A stretch of 64,000 bases of DNA, from NCBI GenBank assembly GCA_016183765.1, contig JACPEA010000013.1, positions 248,001-312,000 on the forward strand, given 5' to 3'. This DNA is from Bacteroidota bacterium. GTDB taxonomy: Bacteria; Bacteroidota; Bacteroidia; Chitinophagales; Chitinophagaceae. A program made the position numbers and the translations under genes. Under the pieces are notes generated by a model. That model did not search any database, was not told the origin of the DNA, and saw only the letters and a program-made list of their open reading frames with translations. Numbering within the stretch: position 1 is the stretch's first letter; each line of letters begins with the position of its first letter. This document shows, piece by piece, positions 55,400-63,800 of the stretch.

Positions 55400-56521
55400 A
55401 TGAAAACAGCCATTACTCCGATACGAAAAATATATATTTTAGTTTTTATAGTACTCATTTCGGAATGTATCTCCCTGATTTCTTATGCACAGAAAGATAG
55501 CGGTTGGAGGGAGCGGCCGGTTGTTCAGTTAAGTGGATTTGCTGATATTTATTATGTATACGATTTTAACCAACCCTCAACAAAAGATCGACAGGTTTAT
55601 TTCTATCATTTTAACCGGCACAATCAGATCAACCTAAATCTTGGCTACCTGAAATTTTCGGTGCAACATCCCAAATACAGGGCTAATCTGGCTTTACACT
55701 TGGGTACATACGCTGTTGATAATTATTCGTCAGAACCCGGCATGCTAAAACATTTGTTTGAAGCTAATTCCGGTATCTCCCTTAATTCAAAAAATACCTT
55801 TTGGATGGATGTAGGAGTTTTTGCTTCTCATATTGGCTTTGAGTCGGCAGTTTCTATGGATAACTGGACTTTGACCCGTTCACTACTGGCCGAAAATTCT
55901 CCGTATTATTTAACCGGAGTAAAGCTTACTTATCACCCTAATCCGAAATGGGAATTCGCTACTTTGGTTTGTAATGGCTGGCAGCATATCCGGAAGACAG
56001 TTGGCAATAGCATGCCGTCATTGGGCACACAGGTAAAATTTACCCCTGATCAGAATACAGTTTTCAACTGGAGTAGCTTTATTGGAACTGATGACCCTGA
56101 TAGTACCAGACGACTACGTATTTTCAATAATCTGTATCTGCAATATCAAGTTTCGCCTAAAATTGGATTGATAGCCGGTTTTGATATAGGGTTACAACAA
56201 AAAGAAAAAAACAGTAATAATTACAATTCCTGGTTCAGCCCGGTACTGATGGCCAGATATGCTATATCAGAAAAACTGACATCCTCTGTACGTGCTGAAT
56301 ATTATCAGGATAAAAATGGGGTTATGATACCTGCTGTCTCTGCAAAAGGATTTTCTACTTCAGGGTTGTCATTGAACCTGGATTATTTTCCGCTGCCTAC
56401 TATAGTTTGGAGGATAGAAGGAAGATGGCTATCCAGTAAAGATCCTGTTTTTATTAGAAATGGAATGCCTGCTGTTACCAACCTTTTTTTTGCAACATCC
56501 ATAGCAGTCAGATTTCATTGA
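55400..56521 (+). CDS. Outer-membrane porin, bbp2/OmpL-like
   Basis: A 373-residue beta-barrel: signal peptide ending near ISYAQ, VVQLSGFADIYYVYDFNQP, FHFNRHNQINLNLGYLKFSVQHPKYRANLALHLGTY and a C-terminal TSIAVRFH strand. This is the pattern of the putative beta-barrel porin-2 family (PF07642), which in Bacteroidota is often encoded within kdp operons. Its place after KdpDE and Kup supports a role as the outer-membrane entry route for potassium or a co-ion. It is AT-rich like its upstream neighbours. Confidence 0.8.
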   Translation: MKTAITPIRKIYILVFIVLISECISLISYAQKDSGWRERPVVQLSGFADIYYVYDFNQPSTKDRQVYFYHFNRHNQINLNLGYLKFSVQHPKYRANLALHLGTYAVDNYSSEPGMLKHLFEANSGISLNSKNTFWMDVGVFASHIGFESAVSMDNWTLTRSLLAENSPYYLTGVKLTYHPNPKWEFATLVCNGWQHIRKTVGNSMPSLGTQVKFTPDQNTVFNWSSFIGTDDPDSTRRLRIFNNLYLQYQVSPKIGLIAGFDIGLQQKEKNSNNYNSWFSPVLMARYAISEKLTSSVRAEYYQDKNGVMIPAVSAKGFSTSGLSLNLDYFPLPTIVWRIEGRWLSSKDPVFIRNGMPAVTNLFFATSIAVRFH

Positions 56522-56554
56522 TATTGCTATCAAGAATGGCCTGTTTCTATTATT

Positions 56555-56785
56555 CCATCACTTCCAGCAAGCAAATCCCATACGGTTCAATCACCAGATA
56601 TTCGTAATCAGACCCAACAGTCAGTTTTTTATTATTCCAGTGATCATATTGGCGTGCCGGGATATTGCCATGTTCTTTGAACGTGTACCAGGTAAGGTAG
56701 GAAGCCCGGGATGAGTAATTGAAAAGGCAGTACAATCTTTTCTCCTGGTCCTGCCCGCATCGTTCAGGTAGCTGTGATCGTAGGT
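56555..56785 (-). pseudogene. Damaged duplicate of the 3' end of the GH13_4 amylase gene
   Basis: Bases 56555-56755 match 59469-59669 (the C-terminal codons of the amylosucrase-like gene) with about six differences in 201 bases by eye and no indel; the last about 105 bases are identical. Right after, 56757-56785 matches 59879-59907. The 208 bases between these two source blocks are missing, and both edges of the lost piece carry TGCCTG (59666-59671 and 59874-59879), which fits deletion between short direct repeats. The loss is not a multiple of three, so the reading frame is broken. Both copies lie on the minus strand. Confidence 0.9.
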
Positions 56786-56869
56786 TATAGCGGTGGATAA
56801 TGATTTCGTAGAGAGCTTTCTCACCCTGCAAAATCCTGAAAATCAGTTCTCTGTCTGTAGCCAGGTCAT
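56784..56869 (-). pseudogene. Truncated 5' end of an ECF sigma factor gene
   Basis: Read on the minus strand this codes DRELIFRILQGEKALYEII and ends in HRYN: the start of sigma region 2 of an ECF factor (aspartate, x-LI-x-RI-x-xGE, then LYE-x-x-x-x-RYN). After RYN the sequence changes abruptly into the amylase fragment. A likely original start is the ATG at 56869-56867, which has a strong AGGAGG-type ribosome site 9 bases ahead; it is one base out of frame with DREL, so a one-base loss is also inferred. A candidate ECF promoter points at it (56914-56943). The rest of the sigma gene is absent here. Confidence 0.7.
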
Positions 56870-56913
56870 TTTTGGCAACTCCTCCCTCCTCATGGTATAT
56901 CTGGTATGGGATT

Positions 56914-56943
56914 ATTAGGGAAACAAGAACCTTACAGGTTACA
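56914..56943 (-). promoter_or_regulatory. ECF-type promoter motif, minus strand, toward the broken sigma gene
   Basis: On the minus strand TGTAACCT is followed, over exactly 22 bases ending in TCCCTAAT. The same two blocks at the same distance occur in front of folE and DUF4142. It points to the truncated sigma gene, as expected of an autoregulated ECF factor. Its -35-like block is the left arm of the palindrome AGGTTACAAA / TTTGTAACCT (56936-56966). Confidence 0.6.
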
Positions 56944-56958
56944 AAATATTTTTCAGTT

Positions 56959-56988
56959 TGTAACCTTTTTTGACCTGCTAACTCTAAT
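56959..56988 (+). promoter_or_regulatory. ECF-type promoter motif in front of folE
   Basis: TGTAACCT followed over exactly 22 bases ending in ACTCTAAT, 36 bases before the folE start. It pairs back-to-back with the minus-strand copy, so the perfect 10-base inverted repeat (56936-56945, 56957-56966) is explained as two divergent -35 elements, though a repressor site cannot be excluded. Confidence 0.6.
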
Positions 56989-57024
56989 CAACCGGAAAAC
57001 TTCTTAAACAAAACCCACGATTGT

Positions 57025-57690
57025 ATGTTAGTAAAAAAGAGTGAGCGCAACACAGGGATACTGGACGAAGTGTTTGAAAATGGTTCTGTATATCCTCCGC
57101 TACGCAAGGAAGCAGCCGCCAGGACCGATGATGAGAAGGTCAGGCTGATAGCCGGGCATTTTGAGCAGATTATGCTTGTATTGGGATTGGATGTAACAGA
57201 CGACAGTTTGCAGGAAACCCCCGCCAGGGTGGCCAGGATGTATGTCAATGAGATATTCAGCGGACTGAACCCGTTACATAAGCCTGAGATATCTGTTTTT
57301 GAGAACAAATATGGGTACGACCAGATGCTGGTTGAAAAAAACATCACGCTGTACTCTTATTGTGAACATCATTTTGTGCCTATTATTGGAAAGGTTCATG
57401 TGGCTTATTATCCTGCGGATAAAGTGATCGGACTTTCCAAGATAAACCGTATCGTGGAATATTGTGCTAAACGGCCGCAGGTACAGGAACGGCTTACGGT
57501 TCAGATAACCAATACACTGGAGGAAGCCCTTGGAACCAATCATATAGCGGTACTGGTAGATGCTACGCATCTCTGTGTGGCATCCAGGGGGGTCAGGGAT
57601 ATACAATGCAGTACTGTGACCAGTTATTTTGGCGGGAAATTCCGTAACGAAGAAAAAAAGAATGAATTCATGAACCTGTTAAAGCTATAA
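57025..57690 (+). CDS. folE: GTP cyclohydrolase I
   Basis: Converts GTP to 7,8-dihydroneopterin triphosphate, the first step towards tetrahydrofolate or tetrahydrobiopterin. The 221-residue protein has the zinc ligands C113 and H116 in SYCEHHFVPIIGKVHVAYYP and C184 in THLCVASRGV, and the substrate-binding VIGLSKINRIVEYCAKRPQVQERLT. Full length is present. It follows an ECF-type promoter motif and precedes a flavodoxin-reductase-like gene by 1 base. Being under a stress-type promoter and away from other folate genes suggests an inducible copy rather than the housekeeping one. Confidence 0.95.
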   Translation: MLVKKSERNTGILDEVFENGSVYPPLRKEAAARTDDEKVRLIAGHFEQIMLVLGLDVTDDSLQETPARVARMYVNEIFSGLNPLHKPEISVFENKYGYDQMLVEKNITLYSYCEHHFVPIIGKVHVAYYPADKVIGLSKINRIVEYCAKRPQVQERLTVQITNTLEEALGTNHIAVLVDATHLCVASRGVRDIQCSTVTSYFGGKFRNEEKKNEFMNLLKL

Positions 57691-57691
57691 T

Positions 57692-58360
57692 ATGGATACC
57701 TATACCGTAGCCGTAACATCCGTACGGCAGATCACACATGATGTACTGGGGATCAGGACGGAAAAGCCGGATTCATTCCGCTTTACTTCCGGCCAGGCTA
57801 CCGAGCTCGCCATTTGTAAAAACGGTTGGCAGGAAATAAAAAGGCCCTTTACATTCACCTGTATCCCATCCGATGACTACCTGGAATTCATGATCAAAAT
57901 CTATCCCGCCCACAAGGGGGTGACGCAGGAATTGTCGAAAATAAAAGTGAATGAGCAATTGCTTATTGGCGATGCCTGGGGCGCCATCAGTTATGGCGGA
58001 CCCGGATTGTTTATTGCAGGCGGTGCCGGCATTACCCCGTTTATCTCTATTTTCAGACAGTTGGCAACAGAAAACAGGTTAGCAGGTAACAGGCTGCTTT
58101 TTGCCAATAAAACCAGGGCAGATATCATCCTGGAAGCGGAACTGAACCACCTGTTGCAAACAAATATTGTGCATGTTTTGTCTGAAGAAACCAGCCCGGA
58201 ATATAAAATAGGTTTTATAACAGCAGACCTGATCAGTGAAAATATTCCACCGGGTTCCCGAAAAGTATACGTATGCGGCCCCCCTCCCATGATGGATGCG
58301 GTGCTGGCCTATTGCAGGCAATTGGGAATAGCGGATACTGCTATTACAGTAGAAATTTGA
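57692..58360 (+). CDS. Ferredoxin/flavodoxin-NADP reductase-like flavoprotein
   Basis: A 222-residue two-domain reductase of the FNR family: FAD-binding RPFTFTCIP (about 51-59, in the RxYS place), a pyrophosphate loop near HKGVTQELSK, the NAD(P) fingerprint GGAGITPFISIF (about 110-121) and CGPPPMMDAVL (about 195-205). No iron-sulphur domain and no membrane part. It starts 1 base after folE, so the two are co-translated. It probably moves electrons between NAD(P)H and a small redox protein, perhaps linked to pterin reduction; the partner is not identified. Confidence 0.82.
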   Translation: MDTYTVAVTSVRQITHDVLGIRTEKPDSFRFTSGQATELAICKNGWQEIKRPFTFTCIPSDDYLEFMIKIYPAHKGVTQELSKIKVNEQLLIGDAWGAISYGGPGLFIAGGAGITPFISIFRQLATENRLAGNRLLFANKTRADIILEAELNHLLQTNIVHVLSEETSPEYKIGFITADLISENIPPGSRKVYVCGPPPMMDAVLAYCRQLGIADTAITVEI

Positions 58361-58367
58361 TTTTTTC

Positions 58368-58397
58368 TGTAACCTTTTTTCTTTCTGGTACTCCAAT
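58368..58397 (+). promoter_or_regulatory. ECF-type promoter motif in front of the DUF4142/cupredoxin pair
   Basis: TGTAACCT followed over exactly 22 bases ending in ACTCCAAT, 27 bases before the DUF4142 start. The run TGTAACCTTTTTT is identical over 13 bases to that before folE. Confidence 0.6.
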
Positions 58398-58424
58398 ATG
58401 TATCATTAATTAAAATGGATTACC

Positions 58425-58967
58425 ATGAAAAAAAATGTCATTCAATTGAGCAGGCCACTCGTTGTAGCCTCTTTTTTATTACTGGGTGTAACCGGTAATG
58501 CCCAGCAAAACAAAGGGTTGACCGATCCGGAAGTAGCTTCAGTAGCTGTAACGGCCAACCAGATCGATATTGAATTTGCCAAAATTGCTTTTCAGCATTC
58601 CAGGAATCCTGAAGTGCTGAATTTTGCCAAAACCATGACCAACGATCATAATGCGGTGATCAACCAGGCGGTTGCCCTGGTAACCAAACTGAAAGTAACC
58701 CCGCAAACCAACAGCCTGACCAGGCAACTGCTCGCTGATGCTGAAAAAACGAAAAAGAAATTGCAATCCGCAAAAGGAGCAGGGTTTGACAAAGTGTATA
58801 TCGGCAATGAAGTGGCATATCACCGGTCGGTGATCAGTGCCATTGAAACGGTATTGATTCCCCAGGCGGAAAATGCGGAACTGAAATCGTTTCTTCAGGC
58901 GGTAGTTCCGGCGTTGAAAACGCATCTTTCACATGCGGAAATGGTAGAAAAAATGCTGAACAAATGA
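58425..58967 (+). CDS. DUF4142 exported protein
   Basis: A 180-residue exported protein: signal peptide ending near TGNAQQ, then a helical, ferritin-like DUF4142 domain (VTANQIDIEFAKIAFQHS, FAKTMTNDHNAVINQA, YHRSVISAIETVLIP, LKTHLSHAEMVEKML). The function is unknown; members are periplasmic or outer-membrane and often stress-induced, and conserved histidines and acids suggest metal binding. The last four bases overlap the cupredoxin start, so the two are translationally coupled. Confidence 0.85.
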   Translation: MKKNVIQLSRPLVVASFLLLGVTGNAQQNKGLTDPEVASVAVTANQIDIEFAKIAFQHSRNPEVLNFAKTMTNDHNAVINQAVALVTKLKVTPQTNSLTRQLLADAEKTKKKLQSAKGAGFDKVYIGNEVAYHRSVISAIETVLIPQAENAELKSFLQAVVPALKTHLSHAEMVEKMLNK

Positions 58968-59299
58968 AACAGTTAGCATATTCTTCCGGGGTGGTAACAG
59001 GGATTATTTTACTGTTATTGATGTGGACAGCCTGCCAGCCGGCTCCCCGTGTCCGCGAACTTACCGTTGAGATAGCCCAGATGCAGTTTGTGCCGGCCGA
59101 TATCACTGTGCATAAAGGCGATAAGATCCGGTTTGTCAATCATGATATGGTGGCTCATGATATAACGGAAGAGACTTCCAAAAAATGGTCTTCCTCTCCA
59201 TTGCAGCTTGGGCAATCCTGGACACTGGAAGTGACCGGTTCAGCCAATTATTACTGCAGTATTCACGAAGTAATGAAAGGGAAGATCAGGGTAGAATGA
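58964..59299 (+). CDS. Cupredoxin lipoprotein (plastocyanin/azurin-like)
   Basis: A 111-residue lipoprotein (cysteine near residue 24, WTAC) with a type 1 copper site: H65 (NHDMVAHDI), C98, H101 and M104 (YYCSIHEVMKG), in the right order and spacing for a plastocyanin-like fold. It carries or buffers electrons in the periplasm or at the outer face. It overlaps the DUF4142 gene by four bases and shares its ECF-type promoter. A terminator follows at 59341. Confidence 0.87.
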   Translation: MKQLAYSSGVVTGIILLLLMWTACQPAPRVRELTVEIAQMQFVPADITVHKGDKIRFVNHDMVAHDITEETSKKWSSSPLQLGQSWTLEVTGSANYYCSIHEVMKGKIRVE

Positions 59300-59340
59300 A
59301 TTTTATTGTTATAAGAAAATTTAGTTTGGGTTTGATTGAT

Positions 59341-59375
59341 CAGGCGTCCCGTTGATCGGCGGCGCCTGTTTTTTT
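59341..59375 (+). terminator. Rho-independent terminator after the cupredoxin gene
   Basis: CAGGCG (59341-59346) and CGCCTG (59363-59368) with an inner GC-rich stem, followed by seven T. It separates the plus-strand stress genes from the convergent sucrose operon. Confidence 0.75.
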
Positions 59376-59463
59376 ATCAGTGTAAGTGCTTTGTGATTTG
59401 CTTTCAATTTAAGTTCTTGCGATCTTTGATGACAACTCCAGCCTTTAGGTGCTGAGACATCGT

Positions 59464-61413
59464 TTACCCCATCACTTCCAGCAAACAAATCCCATATGGT
59501 TCAATCACCAGATATTCGTAATCAGACCCAACGGTCAGTTTTTTATCATTCCAGTGATCGTATAGGCGTGCCGGGATATTGCCATGTTCTTTGAACGTGT
59601 ACCAGGTAAGGTAGGAAGCCCGGGATGAGTAATTGAAAAGGCAGTACAATCTTTTCTCCTGGTCCTGCCTGAGGAAACCAGCTACATGAATATTGTGCGG
59701 GGTTAACCAGGTCAGGTTCTTTTTGTCAGCTAGTACCGGCAAACTTCTTCGTATCTGCAGCAGGCGTTGGGTAGCGCTGAAGATCTTCTGTTCCAGCGTG
59801 CCGCTTTCTTTGGCCCTGGCATTTTTTTCCCAGTTAATAACGGGACGGTGCATCCATCGGTTATCGTAGCTCTTGCCTGCATCGTTCAGGTAGCTGTAAT
59901 CGTTGGTGTACCCAACTTCATCTCCGTAAAAAAGCATGGGTATGCCACTCATGAAAAAGGTCTGCGCCTGCATCAGTAAGATCTTGCGTACAGATATTTC
60001 TATCTCGTTCTCATCATAGGCTTCCATGGCTCTTTCCAGTCCGCAGAGTGATGCCAGTGAACCACTGATGCGTGCATCCTGTGTTTTCGGATTCACCGAG
60101 AACAGGGCCCCGCTTGCCGGAGAACCGGGATCTGTGCCGGAATAATAATCCTTTAGAAATTTACGATGGCTATAGGCATTGAAGCCGGCTGCCACAATGG
60201 AAGCGTCTTCATAACCCAGGCCGATATCATCATGACAGCGGGTATACGTGAGCCAGGTACAGCCATAGGGTTTCTGTAACAGGTCGTGTTGTGCAGCCAG
60301 CATGACACGTGTGTCTCCTGTTGCCAGTGCATCCCATTGCAGGGCCATTTGTGTGGCGTTGTAAGCCACATCACATTCTTTTCCGTAGTAGAGGCCGGTG
60401 CCGAAATATTTCATAATTTCTTTGGGCGCTACAATGGCTTCGCCCAGCAAAGCCATGCCAGGCGCGGCCACCTGCACACATTGCCTGATAAGTTGTAATA
60501 GGGTATGCGCCTGAGGCAAGTTCTGGCAGGTAGTGCCCAGTTGTTTCCAGATAAACGCCGGAGCATCGATGCGCAGGATATCCACACCCAGGTTAGCATA
60601 AAAGAAAATAGTATCCAGCATGGCATTGAACACCGCGGGATTGGTATAGTTCAGGTCCCACTGGTAATGATGGAACACCGTCATCACCCATTTATTGCAT
60701 TCTTTCACATAGGTGAAACTTCCTGGAGAACTTTCAGGGAAAATCTCCGGCATTGTCTTGTCGAACTGGTCGGGCAGGGTACGATCATCGTACATGTAAA
60801 AATAATCCTGGTACACAGGATCGCCTGCTTTGGCTTTTTGCGCCCATTCATGATGATAGGAGGTATGGTTCAGGACGATATCGATCATCAGGTACATCTG
60901 TTCCTGCTGCATTCTCAGTTGCAGTTTCTGCAGGTCATCCAGTGTGCCAAAACGTTCCTCTACCTTTCTGAAATCTGAAACCGCGTAACCGCCATCACTT
61001 TCTCCTTCGGGGCTTTGGAATACGGGCATCAGGTGCAGAAAGTTTATCCCAAGATCTTTCAGATAAGGTAGTTTGGCCGGCAGATCGGACAGTTTATCGC
61101 AGAACCGGTCAACATATAAACTCATACCGTTGATCTCATTACTGAGAAACCAGTTACCCTTTTGGGCCTTCACATTGTCTTTCTGTTGCAGGATAGGGGT
61201 TCTCTGCTGGTGAGCCTGGATAAGGGTCTGTACCAGTTTATCGAAGCCTGCTTCTCCCTTAGGATGGTTGCCATACAGTTCCGTATACAGGCTGCGGATA
61301 GCGGCGGTATTGGCGATGAGTCTTGTATAGAATAGCTGGTCCGGGCCACCAATGGCCAGTTTATTTTTTTCACAGGCTTCATCTATCCGGTTGTGCAGGG
61401 AATATTGGTACAC
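59464..61413 (-). CDS. GH13_4 amylosucrase / sucrose hydrolase
   Basis: A 649-residue cytoplasmic enzyme (no signal peptide) of the amylosucrase subfamily: GGYAVSDFRKV, DIVLNHTSYHHEWAQKAKAGDP and LPDQFDKTMPEIFPE are near-hallmark segments. Catalytic residues are D283 (LRIDAPAFIWKQLGT), E325 (LLGEAIV) and D395/D396 (CHDDIG), in register with Neisseria amylosucrase. It splits sucrose, either polymerising glucose or releasing glucose plus fructose; the two modes are not separable by eye. The following kinase gene upstream in the operon (61427) would then phosphorylate the fructose. Its 3' end has a damaged duplicate 2.9 kb away (56555-56785). Confidence 0.87.
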   Translation of the reverse strand: MYQYSLHNRIDEACEKNKLAIGGPDQLFYTRLIANTAAIRSLYTELYGNHPKGEAGFDKLVQTLIQAHQQRTPILQQKDNVKAQKGNWFLSNEINGMSLYVDRFCDKLSDLPAKLPYLKDLGINFLHLMPVFQSPEGESDGGYAVSDFRKVEERFGTLDDLQKLQLRMQQEQMYLMIDIVLNHTSYHHEWAQKAKAGDPVYQDYFYMYDDRTLPDQFDKTMPEIFPESSPGSFTYVKECNKWVMTVFHHYQWDLNYTNPAVFNAMLDTIFFYANLGVDILRIDAPAFIWKQLGTTCQNLPQAHTLLQLIRQCVQVAAPGMALLGEAIVAPKEIMKYFGTGLYYGKECDVAYNATQMALQWDALATGDTRVMLAAQHDLLQKPYGCTWLTYTRCHDDIGLGYEDASIVAAGFNAYSHRKFLKDYYSGTDPGSPASGALFSVNPKTQDARISGSLASLCGLERAMEAYDENEIEISVRKILLMQAQTFFMSGIPMLFYGDEVGYTNDYSYLNDAGKSYDNRWMHRPVINWEKNARAKESGTLEQKIFSATQRLLQIRRSLPVLADKKNLTWLTPHNIHVAGFLRQDQEKRLYCLFNYSSRASYLTWYTFKEHGNIPARLYDHWNDKKLTVGSDYEYLVIEPYGICLLEVMG

Positions 61414-61426
61414 GCTGAAGTATTTT

Positions 61427-62377
61427 TTATTGAAAAATCTGGTTGTTCAAATGTTTAAATGCTTCCATGGCGCCCAGGTATTCGCAGGTGCGGGCGCCGG
61501 CTTTATTTCCGTTGGTAATGATCCGGTTCCATTCATCGGCAGAAAGCGTTTTCATGGCGTCGGGAGATAAGCTGCCCAACTGGTACAATACGGCTCCCAC
61601 AAAAGCATCACCTGCCCCGGTGGTATCCACCGGCTGGATGGGGATGCTGGGGATGATAGATGTGTTACCTCCATAACCAAACAGGGTGCCTTCCTTACCC
61701 AATGTAATGGTGAACACCGCTTCTGTTTTTTCCAGCAATATGGCGGCTGCATCGTTTACCGTGATGGCGCCGGTGATCAGCATGGCTTCTTCATCACTGA
61801 GTTTATAAAAGTGGCAGGCTTTTAAAAAATTCCACGATTGGTCAATGAATGTCTGTGTGTTATTCGGAAACAGCAGGTGGCGGTAGTTGGGGTCAAAACT
61901 GATAAAGATATTTTTCTGCAACGCTTTCTGTAGTAAGCTTTGATAAGCGGCCTGTAACGGACCCGGCAGAAATCCGGTGGCCGAACCGAAGTGAATAATC
62001 GATACATCGTTCAGCGGGATCTCGTCTACCTCTTCGCGACTGAGCTGACCATCAGCCCCACGGTTGAACACAAAATCTCTTTCCCCATCTTCCATCAGCG
62101 ATACAAATGCGAATGTGGTAAAATAGGCATCATCAACCAGCATCCAGCGGGTAGACACGCCGAACTCCCGCATTACCTGGATCAGCTGTTTGCCAAAAGG
62201 ATCGTTGCCTACCTTGGCCGCCAGTTCTACAGTGCCCCCCAGCGCGGCAATGGCTGCGGCCACATTGGTAGGAGCCCCGCCGGTCTTTTTCAAAAAATGG
62301 TTGCCTTCAGATAAAGACCTGCCCTTATCCGTACAGATCATATCGATCAACGCCTCGCCAATACAGAGAATTTTCAT
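61427..62377 (-). CDS. PfkB-family sugar kinase, probable fructokinase
   Basis: A 316-residue ribokinase-fold kinase with the N-terminal GGAPTNVAAAIAALGG (about 33-48) and the C-terminal anion-hole motif DTTGAGDAFVGA (about 251-262, catalytic base D257). It lies between the sucrose-cleaving enzyme (13 bases away) and a sugar transporter gene on the same strand, which makes fructose the natural substrate. Regulation should follow the MFS promoter. Confidence 0.87.
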   Translation of the reverse strand: MKILCIGEALIDMICTDKGRSLSEGNHFLKKTGGAPTNVAAAIAALGGTVELAAKVGNDPFGKQLIQVMREFGVSTRWMLVDDAYFTTFAFVSLMEDGERDFVFNRGADGQLSREEVDEIPLNDVSIIHFGSATGFLPGPLQAAYQSLLQKALQKNIFISFDPNYRHLLFPNNTQTFIDQSWNFLKACHFYKLSDEEAMLITGAITVNDAAAILLEKTEAVFTITLGKEGTLFGYGGNTSIIPSIPIQPVDTTGAGDAFVGAVLYQLGSLSPDAMKTLSADEWNRIITNGNKAGARTCEYLGAMEAFKHLNNQIFQ

Positions 62378-62410
62378 ATGTCAGACTTCGGTATAAAAAA
62401 TAAATTACGC

Positions 62411-62460
62411 ATTCATCATTCATTCAACATTCATCATTCCTTGCTCAATATTCATCATTC
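62411..62460. repeat. Short direct repeat ATTCATCATTC in three copies
   Basis: ATTCATCATTC starts at 62411, 62429 and 62450 in the gap between the MFS and kinase genes. A related ATTCACTC repeat lies near 21698. Such simple intergenic repeats are likely replication slippage and have no evident function. Confidence 0.6.
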
Positions 62461-63800
62461 TAATGCCCGCCTCCCTGCAACATCACTTCTTCATCAGCCA
62501 GTTTGGTTGTTTTGATGAGGAAAGTAGCAGCACAGGCAACCAGTAATAACACACCGCCGAAACTGATGGCTTTACCCGGATCATTATTCAAAAAATGTTC
62601 CAGAACAAAACCGAAAGTGGTGGTCTGCAGGATCATGGGTATCACGATCATCATGTTGATGATGCCCATGTATACCCCGTATCTTTCTTTGGGGATATTG
62701 TTCACCACCATCAGGTAGGGTACGCCCATCATACTGGCCCAGGCAATGCCAAAACCGGTCATGGGGGCAAACAAAGCATATTTGTTTTCGATATGCGGGA
62801 ATATGAGTAGTCCTACACCAGCCATCAGCAAACAGCTGATGTGTACGGCTTTGGCGCTGTATTTTTTAGCGAGCATGACGAGTCCGAAAGCAGACAGGAA
62901 AGTAACAACGTTGTACCAGCCGTTGACCAGTCCGGCCCAGCCCACAGCTTCTTCATACAATTTGGGATCTTGCGAAGGGGATGTTTTCCAGACAGACTGT
63001 GCAATACTTTTTGATGCATTCTGCCAGTAGCAGAACAGTGCATACCACTGGAACAGGTACACCAGCGCCAACTGCCACATTACTTTGGGCATATCCTTGA
63101 TGGCATGGGCAATTTCGAGAAAGGGTTCGAATACGGTTCTTTTGTTGGCTTTCAGGGCTGCCAGTTCTTCAGCTGTGGGAGGGATTTCCGGTGTTTTGGA
63201 GATCGACCACAATACGGAACTGATGGAACATATTGAACCCAGGAAAAAAGATCCGAATACCCAGTAAGGGATCTGTCCATGTGTCTGTTTCAGGAAACCC
63301 ACCTGTTGAAAAGCAAAGAGCGACACATTCGCGAGCGTAATTCCCAGCCCGGTAAAAAAACTTTGTGTCAGAAAACCGGTAGGCATTTGTGAAGCGGGCA
63401 GCTTATCTGCAATAAAGGCGCGGTAAGGTTCCATGGCCGTATTATTGGCGGCATCCAATACCCATAATAAGCCGGCTGCCATCCAGAGCGTGCTGCTGAA
63501 GGGGTAGAGGAACAGGCAGAGACTACAGAACAAAGCCCCGATAAAGAAATAGGGTTTACGGCGTCCCCAGCGCGGATGCCAGGTCTTATCACTTAGTGCA
63601 CCAATGATGGGTTGGATGAGCAGGCCCGTCATCGGTCCGGCCAGGTTCAGCAGGGGAATTTCGTCGGGTTTGGCGCCCAGGAAATCATAAATGGGGTTTA
63701 CGGCGCTTTGTTGCAGACCAAAACTGTACTGGATCCCGAAAAACCCAACATTCATATTGATGATCTGCATGAAGCTGAGGCGAGGTTTCGATAACGACAT
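62460..63800 (-). CDS. MFS sugar transporter, probable sucrose importer (SLC45/SUT-like)
   Basis: A 446-residue protein with twelve membrane helices. The first loop shows the sugar:cation symporter pattern [36 protein letters not shown] (about 55-90), typical of the SUT/SLC45-like MFS group that takes up sucrose or maltose with protons. It is the first gene of the minus-strand operon with the fructokinase and sucrose-cleaving enzyme, so sucrose is the likely substrate. Two palindromes lie 73-110 bases upstream. The start at 63800 gives an ATG followed directly by [12 protein letters not shown]. Confidence 0.87.
   Translation of the reverse strand: MSLSKPRLSFMQIINMNVGFFGIQYSFGLQQSAVNPIYDFLGAKPDEIPLLNLAGPMTGLLIQPIIGALSDKTWHPRWGRRKPYFFIGALFCSLCLFLYPFSSTLWMAAGLLWVLDAANNTAMEPYRAFIADKLPASQMPTGFLTQSFFTGLGITLANVSLFAFQQVGFLKQTHGQIPYWVFGSFFLGSICSISSVLWSISKTPEIPPTAEELAALKANKRTVFEPFLEIAHAIKDMPKVMWQLALVYLFQWYALFCYWQNASKSIAQSVWKTSPSQDPKLYEEAVGWAGLVNGWYNVVTFLSAFGLVMLAKKYSAKAVHISCLLMAGVGLLIFPHIENKYALFAPMTGFGIAWASMMGVPYLMVVNNIPKERYGVYMGIINMMIVIPMILQTTTFGFVLEHFLNNDPGKAISFGGVLLLVACAATFLIKTTKLADEEVMLQGGGH

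Noticed and set aside
56550..56831. 93-codon ORF as an independent gene
   Set aside because: It is a chance fusion of sigma-factor codons with the C-terminal codons of the duplicated amylase fragment.
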